Source: Rhizobacter koreensis (GTDB taxonomy: Bacteria; Pseudomonadota; Gammaproteobacteria; Burkholderiales; Burkholderiaceae_C). Taken from it: 64,000 nucleotides of DNA. The stretch covers positions 478,925-542,924 of the forward strand of contig NZ_JABWMJ010000003.1 in assembly GCF_013366375.1 (NCBI RefSeq), read 5' to 3'. The position numbers and the translations under genes were made by a program. Positions 1 through 8,734 of this stretch are shown here, one piece after another; positions within the stretch are counted from its first letter, which is position 1; the number at the start of each line of letters is the position of its first letter. The notes beneath the pieces are model-generated. The model searched no databases. It was given only the letters and a program-made list of their open reading frames with translations, and was not told where the DNA came from.

Positions 1-1335
1 GGACGGGAAGGTCTCGGGCGCCTCCGGCGGTGCGGGCGCGGCGACGACGCCGAGCGGACGCAGCGCCTCGGTGGTGTCGATGTGCACCACGGCGTCGAAC
101 TGGCGCGCCAGCGAGGCGTCGAAGTAGTGGCTCCAGCGTTCGGTGTCAGGACGGTAGATCACGCCGATCGCGCGTTCGAGGCGTTCTTCGGCAAGCGCGC
201 GGCGCAGCTCGGGCGCCGCGTTGCGCAGCCCGAGCAGGAAGCGCTCGCCGCCGCTGTCGTGCAGCACGCGCTCGATGCTGTCGGGGCGCGACGGCAGCAC
301 GCGCTTGGTTTGGCTCGGCTCGTCCCAGTCGTGCGCCGCGGTCACCGTGCCGGTGTGGGTCGTGAAGCCGAGCAGGAAGGTTTCGCCGGGCGCGGTGAAG
401 CCCTCGCGTGCGAGCTGCCCGAGGTTGAGCTGGCCGTGGCGTGCCGAGTCGGTGGCGCGCGCGTCGCCGACGTGCGAGTTGTGCGCCCACACGACGATGC
501 GCGCCGGCCGGCCGCGGCGCCGCTCGATGTGGTCGGCGAGCAGTTGAAGCGTCTCGCCCATGTGGCGGTCGCGCACGTTCCACGAGTCGGTGCGGCCACC
601 GAACATGGTGCGGTAGTAGACCTCGGCGTTGTGGACCACGCGCGCGTTCTGCTGGGCGTAGAACAGCTCGTCGCTCGCCGCGCCGCCGTCGCGACGGAGC
701 TTTCCGGCGCCGGCTCGGCAGAGCTCGGCGAGCTGCAGCAGCACGCCGCGCTCGCAGCCCGGGCGCATGCCGAAGCTCACCGCGTGCCCGTAGGCCTGCG
801 GGTCGTCGGCCAGGTCGTCGAAGCAGGCGTAGCGGGCGCGCGCGCGGCGCGCCGCTTCCGGGTCCTCCCGATCGAGGTAGCGCACCACGGCGTCCATCGA
901 CTCGCGCAGGCTGTAGAGATCGAGCCCGAAAAAGCCGACGCGCTCGTCGGCCTGCCGGCTCGCGTTGTGCGCGCGCAGCCCTTCGAGCCAGCGCACGACC
1001 TCGGTGTTGCGCCACATCCAGCGCGGAAAGCGCTCGAAGTCGCCGAGCGCTTGTTCGGCCGTGCCGTCGGAGCCGGCGCCCTGCGCATAGCGGCTCGCGC
1101 GCAGCGCCGCCGGCCAGTCGGCCTCGGCCGCGACGGCGTCGAAGCCCTTCCGTTCGATCAGGCGGCGCGTCACCTCGGCGCGCACCCGGTAGAACTCGCG
1201 CGTGCCGTGGGTCGACTCGCCGAGCAGGACGATGCGCGAGTCGCCGATCGCCTCGACGATGGCGTCGACGTCGCCGAGGTCGTCGAGCGGCACGGCGTGG
1301 CGCCCGATCGCGGCGCTGAGGTCGGCCGGTTTCAT
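1..1335 (-). CDS. Erythromycin esterase family protein (3' end cut by window)
   Basis: The gene reads leftward off the window edge, so at least 445 codons are seen and the stop is missing. The ATG at 1335 opens a frame that stays open to base 1. The protein carries the family's GESTHG motif (about residues 39-44) and the EADWP acidic motif (about 71-75), followed by a long helical region typical of erythromycin esterase-like hydrolases (EreA/EreB superfamily, Pfam PF05139). Known members open macrolide lactones, but most chromosomal homologues have no proven substrate, so macrolide resistance should not be assumed. It stands alone, divergent from the HiPIP gene. The family call is firm; the substrate is unknown. 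Confidence 0.85.
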   Translation of the reverse strand, partial: MKPADLSAAIGRHAVPLDDLGDVDAIVEAIGDSRIVLLGESTHGTREFYRVRAEVTRRLIERKGFDAVAAEADWPAALRASRYAQGAGSDGTAEQALGDFERFPRWMWRNTEVVRWLEGLRAHNASRQADERVGFFGLDLYSLRESMDAVVRYLDREDPEAARRARARYACFDDLADDPQAYGHAVSFGMRPGCERGVLLQLAELCRAGAGKLRRDGGAASDELFYAQQNARVVHNAEVYYRTMFGGRTDSWNVRDRHMGETLQLLADHIERRRGRPARIVVWAHNSHVGDARATDSARHGQLNLGQLAREGFTAPGETFLLGFTTHTGTVTAAHDWDEPSQTKRVLPSRPDSIERVLHDSGGERFLLGLRNAAPELRRALAEERLERAIGVIYRPDTERWSHYFDASLARQFDAVVHIDTTEALRPLGVVAAPAPPEAPETFPS

Positions 1336-1521
1336 GCGGGAAGCGCGGCAAGCCGCGTGCCAAAAGCAGCGGCGGCAGGGATGCGGCTGTCCGTCGATGC
1401 GGGGTGGCGGTCACGCGGGTTGCGCGAGCGTCCGCCTCGGGAGCGGTGGCGAGGGCCGAAACGCGCACGGCGGGCATGCCGGATGCCGCTCGCGCTGCCT
1501 CACTTCCACCCCGAGACTCCG

Positions 1522-1836
1522 ATGACGAACCGACGCATCTTCCTCACGTGGCTGCCCGCTGCCGGTGCGGCGCTCGCTGCCGCCAACGCGACAGCCCAGA
1601 CCCCTGCGCCGATGGTCGACGAGAAGGAGCCGCAGGCCGTCGCGCTCGGCTACGTGCACGACGCCAAGCGCGTCGACAAGGCCAAGTTCCCGAAGTACGC
1701 GCCGCCGCAGCGCTGCGCGATCTGCCAGTTCTACCAAGGCGCGGCGACGCTGCCGACGGCGCCGTGCACGCTCTTCGCCGGCAAGCGCGTCGCCGGTCCC
1801 GGCTGGTGCAGCGCCTACGTGCCGAAGGCCGCCTGA
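1522..1836 (+). CDS. High-potential iron-sulfur protein (HiPIP), Tat-exported
   Basis: A 104-residue periplasmic electron carrier. The N-terminus has a twin-arginine export signal (NRRIFL at residues 3-8, then a hydrophobic Ala-rich segment ending near ATAQ at 23-26). The mature part holds the four cysteines that bind a 4Fe-4S cubane, at about residues 65, 68, 82 and 96, in the CxxC...C...GWC pattern of HiPIPs. Tat export fits a protein folded around its cluster before transport. The ATG at 1522 is chosen because it places the Tat motif at the extreme N-terminus. HiPIPs in related bacteria shuttle electrons between the bc1 complex and terminal acceptors; the partner here cannot be told from the neighbours. 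Confidence 0.93.
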   Translation: MTNRRIFLTWLPAAGAALAAANATAQTPAPMVDEKEPQAVALGYVHDAKRVDKAKFPKYAPPQRCAICQFYQGAATLPTAPCTLFAGKRVAGPGWCSAYVPKAA

Positions 1837-1861
1837 GGTCGCGACGCCGCGCCGCGCGCGA

Positions 1862-2455
1862 TCAGCGCGGCCTGTCGAGCTGCCAGCGCAGTTGCGCCTT
1901 GACCTCCGGCCACTCGCCGGCGGCGAGGCTGTACATGACGGTGTCGCGCACCGTGCCGTCGCGGCGCAGCGCGTGGTGGCGCAGCACGCCGTCGCGGCGC
2001 GCACCCAGCCGCTCGATCGCGCGCTGGCTCGCGAAGTTGAAGTTGTCGGTGCGCCAGCCGACCAGCCGGGCGCCGAGCGTCTCGAACGCGTGCGTCATCA
2101 GCAGCAGCTTGGCGCTGGTGTTCACGTGGGTGCGCTGGCGACTCTTCGCGTACCACGTGTAGCCGATCTCGAGGCGCTCGACGGCGGGCACGATGTCGTG
2201 GAAGCTGGTCGAACCGATCACCTCGCCGGTCGCGGCGTCGATCACCGCGAACGCGAGCCGATGGCCCTCGGCGAAGCCCTGCAGTGCGCGCTCGACGTAG
2301 CCCCGCGTGTCGTCGGGCTCCGGAACGCTGGTGACGCGGATCGTCCACAGCTCGCCGTCGGCCGCGGCACGCTTGAGACCGTCGACGTGTTGGAGGGTCA
2401 GCGGCTCGAGTCGAACGCGCTCGCATCCCAGCGTGACGGGTTCTACAGGCAACAT
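1862..2455 (-). CDS. GNAT family N-acetyltransferase (RimJ/RimL-like)
   Basis: This 197-residue protein matches the RimJ/RimL-type branch of the GNAT fold: an N-terminal region reading GCERVRLEPLTLQHVDGL, a central GEVIGSTSFHDI strand-turn and the EIGYTWYAKSRQRTHVNT stretch that corresponds to the acetyl-CoA-binding segment, then the C-terminal FNFASQRAIERLGARRDG helix-turn. Members transfer an acetyl group from acetyl-CoA to N-terminal amino groups or small-molecule amines. The substrate cannot be predicted. It is convergent with the HiPIP gene (25 bp between the stops) and follows the MoxR-type ATPase gene with a 212-bp gap, so co-transcription with that gene is uncertain. Confidence 0.88.
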   Translation of the reverse strand: MLPVEPVTLGCERVRLEPLTLQHVDGLKRAAADGELWTIRVTSVPEPDDTRGYVERALQGFAEGHRLAFAVIDAATGEVIGSTSFHDIVPAVERLEIGYTWYAKSRQRTHVNTSAKLLLMTHAFETLGARLVGWRTDNFNFASQRAIERLGARRDGVLRHHALRRDGTVRDTVMYSLAAGEWPEVKAQLRWQLDRPR

Positions 2456-2667
2456 GCCTCGAAGCGTGGAGATGCCGTCGCGAGCGGGCCGAGGTCGCGG
2501 CGAAAAGCGCAGCCGGACAGGCGTACGGCGAGCATCGCAGGCGCGAGATCGACCCGCGCAGCAGGCAGATCCACTTCTCTGACGAGTTGTGGTTCCGGCC
2601 GGCGCTGCGCGCCTTCACATGGCGTTGCCATGCGAGCCTCCACCGCAACCGATGAACGCTGTCGCGT

Positions 2668-3510
2668 TCATCGGTTGTGACGCTGCATGAAGACGAGCTT
2701 CTCGAACAGCGACACGTCCTGCTCGTTCTTCAGCAGCGCCCCGACCAGCGGGGGCACCGCCACCTTCTCGTCCTTGCTCTGCAGCGCCTCGAGCGGAATG
2801 TCCTCGGCGACCAGGAGCTTCAGCCAGTCGAGCAATTCCGACGTGCTCGGCTTCTTCTTGAGGCCCGGCAGGTTGCGCACGTCGTAGAAGTTCTTCAGCG
2901 CCGCCGCGAGCAGGCCCTTCTTGAGATCGGGAAAGTGCACGTCGACGATGCGCTGCATCGTCTCGGCATCGGGGAACTTGATGTAGTGGAAGAAGCAGCG
3001 GCGCAGGAACGCGTCCGGGAGCTCCTTCTCGTTGTTCGAGGTGATGAAGACCAGCGGCCGGTGCCTGGCCTTGACGAGCTCGCGCGTCTCGTAGACGTAG
3101 AACTCCATGCGGTCGATCTCGCGCAGGAGGTCGTTCGGGAACTCGATGTCCGCCTTGTCGATCTCGTCGATCAGCAGCACGACGGGCTGGTCGGCGCTGA
3201 AGGCTTGCCACAGCACACCCTTGACGATGTAGTTGTGGATGTCCTTGACGCGCTCGTCGCCGAGCTGGCTGTCGCGCAGCCGGCTGACGGCGTCGTACTC
3301 GTACAGGCCCTGCTGTGCCTTGGTCGTCGACTTGATGTGCCACTGCAGGAGCGGCATGCCGAGCGCGCCGGCGACTTCCTCGGCCAGCATCGTCTTGCCG
3401 GTGCCGGGCTCGCCCTTGATCAGAAGCGGCCGCTTGAGCGTGGCGGCGGCGTTCACCGCGAGCATCAGGTCGGGCGTCGCGACGTAGTTTTCGGAGCCTT
3501 GGAACTTCAT
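2668..3510 (-). CDS. MoxR-family AAA+ ATPase
   Basis: A 280-residue AAA+ ATPase of the MoxR type. It shows a Walker A motif GEPGTGKT (residues 33-40), a Walker B motif LLIDEIDKAD (about 112-121) and a sensor-1 region VFITSNNEKELPDAFLRR (about 154-171). MoxR ATPases act as chaperones, usually with a von Willebrand factor A (CoxE-like) partner encoded next door, in maturation of metalloenzymes. Here no VWA gene follows: the next gene downstream is the GNAT acetyltransferase. The gene is divergent from a diheme cytochrome c gene with only 79 bp between the starts. The family is certain; the client is unknown. Confidence 0.93.
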   Translation of the reverse strand: MKFQGSENYVATPDLMLAVNAAATLKRPLLIKGEPGTGKTMLAEEVAGALGMPLLQWHIKSTTKAQQGLYEYDAVSRLRDSQLGDERVKDIHNYIVKGVLWQAFSADQPVVLLIDEIDKADIEFPNDLLREIDRMEFYVYETRELVKARHRPLVFITSNNEKELPDAFLRRCFFHYIKFPDAETMQRIVDVHFPDLKKGLLAAALKNFYDVRNLPGLKKKPSTSELLDWLKLLVAEDIPLEALQSKDEKVAVPPLVGALLKNEQDVSLFEKLVFMQRHNR

Positions 3511-3553
3511 GGGCGCCCTGCGGGAAGAGGGCGGCCAGTATAGGGCCCGCCCC

Positions 3554-3559
3554 TATAAT
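3554..3559 (+). promoter_or_regulatory. Candidate sigma-70 -10 box for the cytochrome c gene
   Basis: A perfect TATAAT lies 31 bp before the cytochrome c start codon, in the short divergent gap with the MoxR gene. No good -35 hexamer is seen 16-18 bp upstream, so this is a -10 element only. Confidence 0.45.
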
Positions 3560-3589
3560 CGCCGGTTGCATCCGCTCATTCGCGTCACC

Positions 3590-4273
3590 ATGAAAACGCT
3601 GGTCTCCTTCTCGCTCGCCGCGCTGGTCGCCACCGGCATCGCGTCGACTGCAACCGCGCAGCAGCCTCCGGTTCAGCAGCCGAACGTCTCGCCGACGACG
3701 GTTCCGGTCAGCACTCAGATCGCGATGTGCACCGGCTGCCACAACATCCCCGGCTACCAGGCGAGCTTTCCCGAGGTCCACAAGGTTCCGATGATCGCCG
3801 GCCAGAGCGCCAAGTACATCGCCAACTCGCTGATGGCGTATCGCAAGGGCGAGCGCAAGCACCCGACGATGCGCTCGGTCGCGGTGACCATGAGCGACGC
3901 CGACATCAACGCGGTCGCCGACTATTACTCCAAGCTCGGCCAGGCCGAGCCGGCGCCGGCCAAGCCCGAGCACACGCCGCCTGCCAACGTGGCAGCCCTG
4001 CTGCAGAAGGCCAACTGCGCGTCGTGCCACGGCGAGAACTTCTCCAAGCCGATCGACCCGAGCTACCCCAAGCTCGCCGGCCAGTACGCCGACTACCTGT
4101 ACGTTGCGCTCAAGTCGTACCAGATCGACAACAACCCGCACATCGGCCGCGGCAACGCGATCATGCAGGGCATGGCGCGCCCCTACACGCGTGCCGAGCT
4201 GCGCGTGCTGGCCAACTACCTGGCCTCGTTGCCGGGCGAGCTGCGCCTGATCGAGCAGTCGCGTTTCCGCTGA
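3590..4273 (+). CDS. Diheme cytochrome c (c4-like), exported
   Basis: A 227-residue periplasmic cytochrome with a Sec signal peptide (MKTLVSFSLA start, hydrophobic core, cleavage likely after TATA near residue 23). Two heme-binding motifs are visible: CTGCH at residues 47-51 and CASCH at 143-147, each in a separate cytochrome c domain, with Met-rich segments after each that could supply the sixth ligand. The two-domain layout and length fit cytochrome c4 and related diheme carriers that pass electrons to terminal oxidases. It is divergent from the MoxR ATPase gene. The ATG at 3590 is chosen because it begins the signal peptide; the upstream part of the frame has no protein-like features. Confidence 0.92.
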   Translation: MKTLVSFSLAALVATGIASTATAQQPPVQQPNVSPTTVPVSTQIAMCTGCHNIPGYQASFPEVHKVPMIAGQSAKYIANSLMAYRKGERKHPTMRSVAVTMSDADINAVADYYSKLGQAEPAPAKPEHTPPANVAALLQKANCASCHGENFSKPIDPSYPKLAGQYADYLYVALKSYQIDNNPHIGRGNAIMQGMARPYTRAELRVLANYLASLPGELRLIEQSRFR

Positions 4274-4340
4274 ACCTCACGCGGCCGTGCGGCCGCTGCC
4301 GGCCGCACTTGGCCGGCTCGCCCTGCCATCGGAGGTCCGG

Positions 4341-5912
4341 ATGAAACGTCTCGTCGTCGCCGCCGTGATCGGCACTCTGGGCTCGACCGTCGTGCACGCG
4401 CAGACCCTGCGCTGGGCGTCGCAGGGCGACCCGCAGACCATGGATCCGCACTCGCAGAACGAGTCGCTGACCAACCAGATGAACGGGCAGGTCTACGAGC
4501 GCCTGACCTCGCTCGACCGTCAGCTCAACATCGTGCCCGGCCTCGCGAGCGAGTGGCAGCAGGTCTCGCCGCTCGTGTGGCGCTTCAAGCTGCGCCCGAA
4601 CGTCAAGTTCCATGACGGCTCGCCGTTCACGGCCGACGACGTCGTCTACTCGATCCAGCGCGCGCAGCAGAAGACCTCGCAGGTCAACAACTACGCGGTC
4701 GCGGTCGGCACCCCGAGGAAGGTCGACGACCTCACCGTCGAGTTCCAGCTCGCGGCGCCGAACCCGATCTTCCTGCAGCATCTCAACGGGCTGTGGATGA
4801 TGAGCAGGAGCTGGAGCGAGAAGAACAAGGTCACGCGCCCGCTCGACTTCGCCGCCAAGGAAGAGAGCTTCGCGTCGCTGCACGCGAACGGCACCGGTCC
4901 CTACATGCTGGCGAGCCGTGCGCCCGGCATCCGCACCACCTACAGGCGCAACCCGGCGTACTGGGGCCGCATCGAAGGCAACGTGCAGGAGATCGTGTTC
5001 ACGCCGATCGCCAACGATGCGACGCGTCTGGCGGCACTGGTCTCGGGCGAGGTCGACTTCGTGCTCGATCCATCGCCGCGCGACGTGCCGCGCCTCAAGA
5101 ACACGCCGGGCGTGAAGGTGATCGAGGGGCCCGAGAACCGCATTGTCTTCATCGGCATGGACCAGGGCCGCGACGAGCTGCTCTACAGCAACGTCAAGGG
5201 CAAGAACCCCTTCAAGGACGTGCGGGTGCGGCGCGCCCTGTATCAGGCGATCGACATCGAGACCATCCGCAGCCGGCTGATGAATGGTCAGAGCTTTCCC
5301 ACCGGCGGCATGACCCCGTCGCCCAAGGGCGCCTACAACGACCCGGAGCTCGAGCGACGGCTGCCGTACGACCTGGCGGAAGCGCGCAAGCTGATGCAGG
5401 AGGCCGGCTACCCCGACGGCTTCGAGGTGCAGCTCGACTGCCCCAACAACCGCTACATCAACGACGACGCGATCTGCGTCGCGCTCGCCAGCATGTGGGC
5501 GCAGCTCAAGGTGAAGGTGAAGGTGCTCGCGCAGCCGCGCGTCACCTACTTCCCGAAGATGCAGAAGTACGACCTCAGCATGTACATGCTGGGTTGGGGC
5601 GGCGACGTCACCGACGCCGAGACCACGCTCACGCCGGTGATGCGCAACCCCGGCGAGAACGGCATCGGCTCGTGGAACTGGGGCCGCTCGCGCAATGACA
5701 AGTTCGACGCGCTCGCCGCGCAGTCGAGCGTCGAGGCGGATCCGAAGAAGCGAGAGCTGCTGGTGAAGTCGGCGCTGCGCGAGTGGAAGGAGCAGGTCCA
5801 CACGATCCCGCTGCACCGTCAGGTAATTCCGTGGGCCGCGCGCTCGAACGTCAACGTCGTGCACCGGGCCGACAACTGGCTCGAGGTGCAGTGGGTGACG
5901 GTCGGGAAGTAG
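4341..5912 (+). CDS. ABC transporter substrate-binding protein, family 5 (peptide/nickel type)
   Basis: A 523-residue exported solute-binding protein. The signal peptide ends near VVHA (residue 20). The mature chain begins LRWASQGDPQTMDPHSQN, the usual start of the DppA/OppA-like family (SBP_bac_5), and later carries PNVKFHDGSPFTADDVVYS, the family signature region. Such proteins deliver peptides, nickel chelates or other small molecules to ABC permeases. No permease or ATPase genes are adjacent, so this is an orphan binding protein here and its ligand is unknown. The start at 4341 is set by a GGAGG ribosome binding site at 4331-4335 and the signal peptide. It ends 45 bp from the convergent fliR stop. 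Confidence 0.92.
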   Translation: MKRLVVAAVIGTLGSTVVHAQTLRWASQGDPQTMDPHSQNESLTNQMNGQVYERLTSLDRQLNIVPGLASEWQQVSPLVWRFKLRPNVKFHDGSPFTADDVVYSIQRAQQKTSQVNNYAVAVGTPRKVDDLTVEFQLAAPNPIFLQHLNGLWMMSRSWSEKNKVTRPLDFAAKEESFASLHANGTGPYMLASRAPGIRTTYRRNPAYWGRIEGNVQEIVFTPIANDATRLAALVSGEVDFVLDPSPRDVPRLKNTPGVKVIEGPENRIVFIGMDQGRDELLYSNVKGKNPFKDVRVRRALYQAIDIETIRSRLMNGQSFPTGGMTPSPKGAYNDPELERRLPYDLAEARKLMQEAGYPDGFEVQLDCPNNRYINDDAICVALASMWAQLKVKVKVLAQPRVTYFPKMQKYDLSMYMLGWGGDVTDAETTLTPVMRNPGENGIGSWNWGRSRNDKFDALAAQSSVEADPKKRELLVKSALREWKEQVHTIPLHRQVIPWAARSNVNVVHRADNWLEVQWVTVGK

Positions 5913-5957
5913 GCGGGCGCTGAGGGCCGGCGCGGGCAGCCGCAGCTGCCGTCGCGG

Positions 5958-6719
5958 CTACTGGAAGTACGCCAGCATCCGCTCGAGCGCCATCGTGAAC
6001 GGCGCCTGCATCAGCGGCAGCGTGAGCAGCACGCCGATCAGACCGACGCCCAAGGTGATCGGAAAGCCGATCGAGAAGATGTTCATCTGCTGGGCGACGC
6101 GCGAGATGACGCCGAGCACGATGTTGGTGAACAGCAGCATCGCGATCATCGGCAGCGCGATCCACAGGCCCAGCCCGAAGATCTCGCGGCCCCAGGTCTG
6201 CGGCTGAACGCTGCGCAGGAACGCGAACGGCTCGGGGCTTACCGGAAACGCGTGGAAGCTCTGCACCACCGCGGCGATCAGCATCAGATGGCCGCCGGTC
6301 ACGATGAAGAGCCAGCTCACCGAGATGCCGAAGAAGCGGCTCATCGGCGTCGCCTCGCTGCCGCTGCCGGGGTTGAAGAAGCCCGAGAAGTTGAGGCCCA
6401 TCTGCAGTCCGACGAGCTCGCCGGCGAGCTCGATCGCGCTGAAGACGATGCGTACCGCGAAGCCGAGCGCGATGCCGATGATGAGCTGCTGAACCACCGT
6501 CATGAAGCCGGCCGCCGAGTCGAGCGCGATCGTCGGCATGGTCGGCAACGTCGCCTGCGCGCAGAAGGCGACGAGGAACGCGAGCGCGATCTTGACGCGC
6601 ATCGGCACGTTGCGCTGCGACAGGACCGGCAGCGAGCCGAACAGCGCGAGCACGCGGATGAACGGCCAGACGATGGGCGTGATCCACGCCAGCACCTGGG
6701 CTTCGGTGAAGGTCAGCAT
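5958..6719 (-). CDS. fliR: Flagellar export apparatus membrane protein FliR
   Basis: A 253-residue integral membrane protein of the flagellar type III export gate, last in the fliL-M-N-O-P-Q-R run. It starts MLTFTEAQVLAWITPIVWPF and shows about six hydrophobic segments with the FliR-type signatures NIVLGVISRVAQQMNIFSIG and FPITLGVGLIGVLLTLPLM. FliR builds the export gate core with FliP and FliQ. It is separated from fliQ by 97 bp, which is looser than the rest of the operon. Length and order agree with the family. Confidence 0.97.
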   Translation of the reverse strand: MLTFTEAQVLAWITPIVWPFIRVLALFGSLPVLSQRNVPMRVKIALAFLVAFCAQATLPTMPTIALDSAAGFMTVVQQLIIGIALGFAVRIVFSAIELAGELVGLQMGLNFSGFFNPGSGSEATPMSRFFGISVSWLFIVTGGHLMLIAAVVQSFHAFPVSPEPFAFLRSVQPQTWGREIFGLGLWIALPMIAMLLFTNIVLGVISRVAQQMNIFSIGFPITLGVGLIGVLLTLPLMQAPFTMALERMLAYFQ

Positions 6720-6816
6720 CGAAAGGGCAGGGCGTCTGACGCAGGCACGGCCGCGGGAGCCGACGGCGCGACGCAGCCGGTCGGCCGCGCGCCGCGGAAC
6801 GGGATGGTCGGACCGT

Positions 6817-7086
6817 TCAGCCGACCACCGTCGGGATCGACTGCAGCGAGCGCTGCAGGAACTCCACCAGCGTGGTCAGCATCCACGGCCCGGCGATCGC
6901 GAGCACCGCGACCGCGGCGACGATCTTGGGCACGAACGACAGCGTCGCCTCGTGGATCTGCGTCGCCGCCTGGAAGATGCTGACCAGAAGGCCGACGCCG
7001 AGCACCACCAGGAGGATCGGTGCCGACACCATCAGCATCATGTAGAGGCCCTGCTGGCCTAGCGTGAAGACCTGTTGTGCGTCCAT
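6817..7086 (-). CDS. fliQ: Flagellar export apparatus protein FliQ
   Basis: An 89-residue protein with two membrane helices, the normal size for FliQ. It reads MDAQQVFTLGQQGLYMMLMV, then a LVSIFQAATQIHEATLSFVP segment, which is the well-conserved loop and second helix of the FliQ/SpaQ family. It forms part of the FliPQR gate in the inner membrane through which flagellar subunits are exported. It follows fliP by 26 bp and is clearly in the same transcript. Confidence 0.97.
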   Translation of the reverse strand: MDAQQVFTLGQQGLYMMLMVSAPILLVVLGVGLLVSIFQAATQIHEATLSFVPKIVAAVAVLAIAGPWMLTTLVEFLQRSLQSIPTVVG

Positions 7087-7112
7087 CGAAGATGCGATCC
7101 GGGAAAGAAGGG

Positions 7113-7901
7113 TCAGGTCGAGAAGCTGGCCGCGAGCGAGCCGAGCAGCAGGTTCCAGCCGTCGGCGAGCACGAACAGCATCAGCTTGAAGGGCAGGGCG
7201 ATCAGCACCGGCGACAGCATCATCATGCCGAGCGACATCAGCACGCTGGCAACGATGAGGTCGATGATGAGGAACGGCAGGAACACCAGGAAGCCGATTT
7301 GGAACGCGCTCTTGAGCTCGCTGGTCACGAACGCCGGCAGCAGCACCTTGAACGGCACGTCCGCGGCCTTCACGTTGGCGTCGATGCGCGCCAGCTTGGC
7401 GAACAGCATCACGTCGGCCTGCCGCGTCTGCTTCAGCATGAAGGTGCGCACCGGGCTCTCGCCGCGCTTGATCGCCTCCTCGAAGCCGATGCGGTTTTCG
7501 GCGTACGGCTGGTAGGCCTCGCTGTAAACCTTGTCGATGGTCGGACCCATCACGAAGAACGTGAGGAAGAGCGAGAGCCCGATCACCACCTGATTCGGCG
7601 GCGCCGCCTGCGTGCCCATCGCCTGGCGCAGCAGGCTGAGCACGATGACGATGCGGGTGAAGCTCGTCATCAGCAGCAGCACCGCCGGCAGGAAGCTGAG
7701 CGCCGTGAAGAACAGAAGGGTCTGGATCGGCACCGAGTAGCTGGTGCCGCCCGCCGATTGCCCCACGAGCAGCGGCAGCCCGGCGTTGCCGGTCGCCTGC
7801 TGGGCTTCAGCGACTCCGGGAACTGCCGATAAAGCCGACAAGCCGACGATCAGCCCGAGCCCGGCGATGCGGCGCAGGGCTCGGCCACGCGGCGCGCTCA
7901 T
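7113..7901 (-). CDS. fliP: Flagellar export apparatus protein FliP
   Basis: A 262-residue inner-membrane protein with an N-terminal signal-like segment, then the FliP family blocks [20 protein letters not shown] and [19 protein letters not shown] and the C-terminal [20 protein letters not shown]. FliP forms the pentameric core of the type III export gate. The start codon overlaps the fliO stop by 4 bp (ATGA), so the two genes are translationally coupled. FliP proteins in many bacteria have a cleaved signal sequence, and the residues before GNAGLPLL fit that. Confidence 0.97.
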   Translation of the reverse strand: MSAPRGRALRRIAGLGLIVGLSALSAVPGVAEAQQATGNAGLPLLVGQSAGGTSYSVPIQTLLFFTALSFLPAVLLLMTSFTRIVIVLSLLRQAMGTQAAPPNQVVIGLSLFLTFFVMGPTIDKVYSEAYQPYAENRIGFEEAIKRGESPVRTFMLKQTRQADVMLFAKLARIDANVKAADVPFKVLLPAFVTSELKSAFQIGFLVFLPFLIIDLIVASVLMSLGMMMLSPVLIALPFKLMLFVLADGWNLLLGSLAASFST

Positions 7902-8263
7902 GGCGAGCCGTCCTTGCCGCGGCGCAGCTTGGCCAGCACCTGGGCGAACGCGGGGCCGACGGTCTGCAGGCCGGGCGGCCCCATCGGCGGCGCGGCGACG
8001 GCGTCGTCCTGCGGGTCCATCGTGTGCAGCGTGGTGATCGAGCTGGGGGTCACGCCGAGCACGAGCCAGCGACGTTCATCGCCGGCACCGACCTCGACCG
8101 TGACGATGCGCTGGTTGGTCGAGATCGGCAGCGTGCCGATGCTGCGGATCACGCCGGCGCCACCCGCGCCGCCGATCGGCGTGCGCTTGAGCAGCCAAAG
8201 CGATAGCGGAATCAGCGCGAGGATCGCGACGAACCAGAACAGCGAAGCGAGGCCGTTGCTCAT
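7898..8263 (-). CDS. fliO: Flagellar assembly protein FliO
   Basis: A small bitopic membrane protein of 121 residues. It has one transmembrane helix near the N-terminus ([20 protein letters not shown]) and a cytoplasmic domain with the [16 protein letters not shown] strand pattern of FliO. FliO helps FliP assemble but is not part of the final gate. I chose the ATG at 8263, giving MSNGLAS. A TTG at 8287 would add eight residues that do not look conserved. It lies between fliN and fliP in the expected order and overlaps fliP by 4 bp. Confidence 0.9.
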   Translation of the reverse strand: MSNGLASLFWFVAILALIPLSLWLLKRTPIGGAGGAGVIRSIGTLPISTNQRIVTVEVGAGDERRWLVLGVTPSSITTLHTMDPQDDAVAAPPMGPPGLQTVGPAFAQVLAKLRRGKDGSP

Positions 8264-8299
8264 CGATCGGTCCGGCGCGGCAGGCAACGAGGCGTCATG

Positions 8300-8734
8300 T
8301 CAGGCGCGGCTGAGGCGGCGCATGCGCTCGCTGGGGGTCACGATGTCGGTCAGGCGCACGCCGAACTTCTCGTTCACAACCACGACCTCGCCCTGCGCGA
8401 TCAGGTAGCCGTTGACGAGCACGTCCATCGGCTCGCCGGCCATGGTCTCGAGTTCGACCACCGAGCCCTGCGCGAGCTGCAGGATGTTCTTGATCGGGAT
8501 GCGGGTGCGGCCGAGCTCGACGGTCAGCTGGACCGGGATGTCCAGCACCATGTTGAGGTCGTTCGGCGCCTGGGCCGGCGGCGTCGGCGCGAAGTTGGTG
8601 AACGGCGCCGGCGACACCTGGTCGGCGGGGTGCTGCAGCTCGGTCGCGGCTTCGCGCGCACCGCCGGTCGCCGCAGCCCAGTCGGCCGCGAGCTGGTCGT
8701 TCGGGTCTTCGGCTGCGGGGTTGTCAATGCTCAT
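8300..8734 (-). CDS. fliN: Flagellar motor switch protein FliN
   Basis: A 144-residue C-ring protein. The N-terminal ~65 residues are acidic and Ala/Pro-rich; the C-terminal surface-presentation (SpoA) domain shows LDIPVQLTVELGRTRIPIKN, LAQGSVVELETMAGEPMDVL and NEKFGVRLTDIV, all typical of FliN. FliN forms the bottom of the rotor switch and docks the FliH-FliI export ATPase. The start overlaps the end of fliM by 11 bp, so the genes are coupled. Confidence 0.97.
   Translation of the reverse strand: MSIDNPAAEDPNDQLAADWAAATGGAREAATELQHPADQVSPAPFTNFAPTPPAQAPNDLNMVLDIPVQLTVELGRTRIPIKNILQLAQGSVVELETMAGEPMDVLVNGYLIAQGEVVVVNEKFGVRLTDIVTPSERMRRLSRA

Noticed and set aside
146..1477. Long minus-strand Arg-rich frame over the erythromycin-esterase gene.
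   Set aside because: It is an out-of-frame shadow; its composition is extreme and it has no motif, while the frame from 1335 has clear family motifs.
7825..7832. GCCGATAA word in fliP.
   Set aside because: Inside coding sequence, wrong strand for the operon, no -35 partner.
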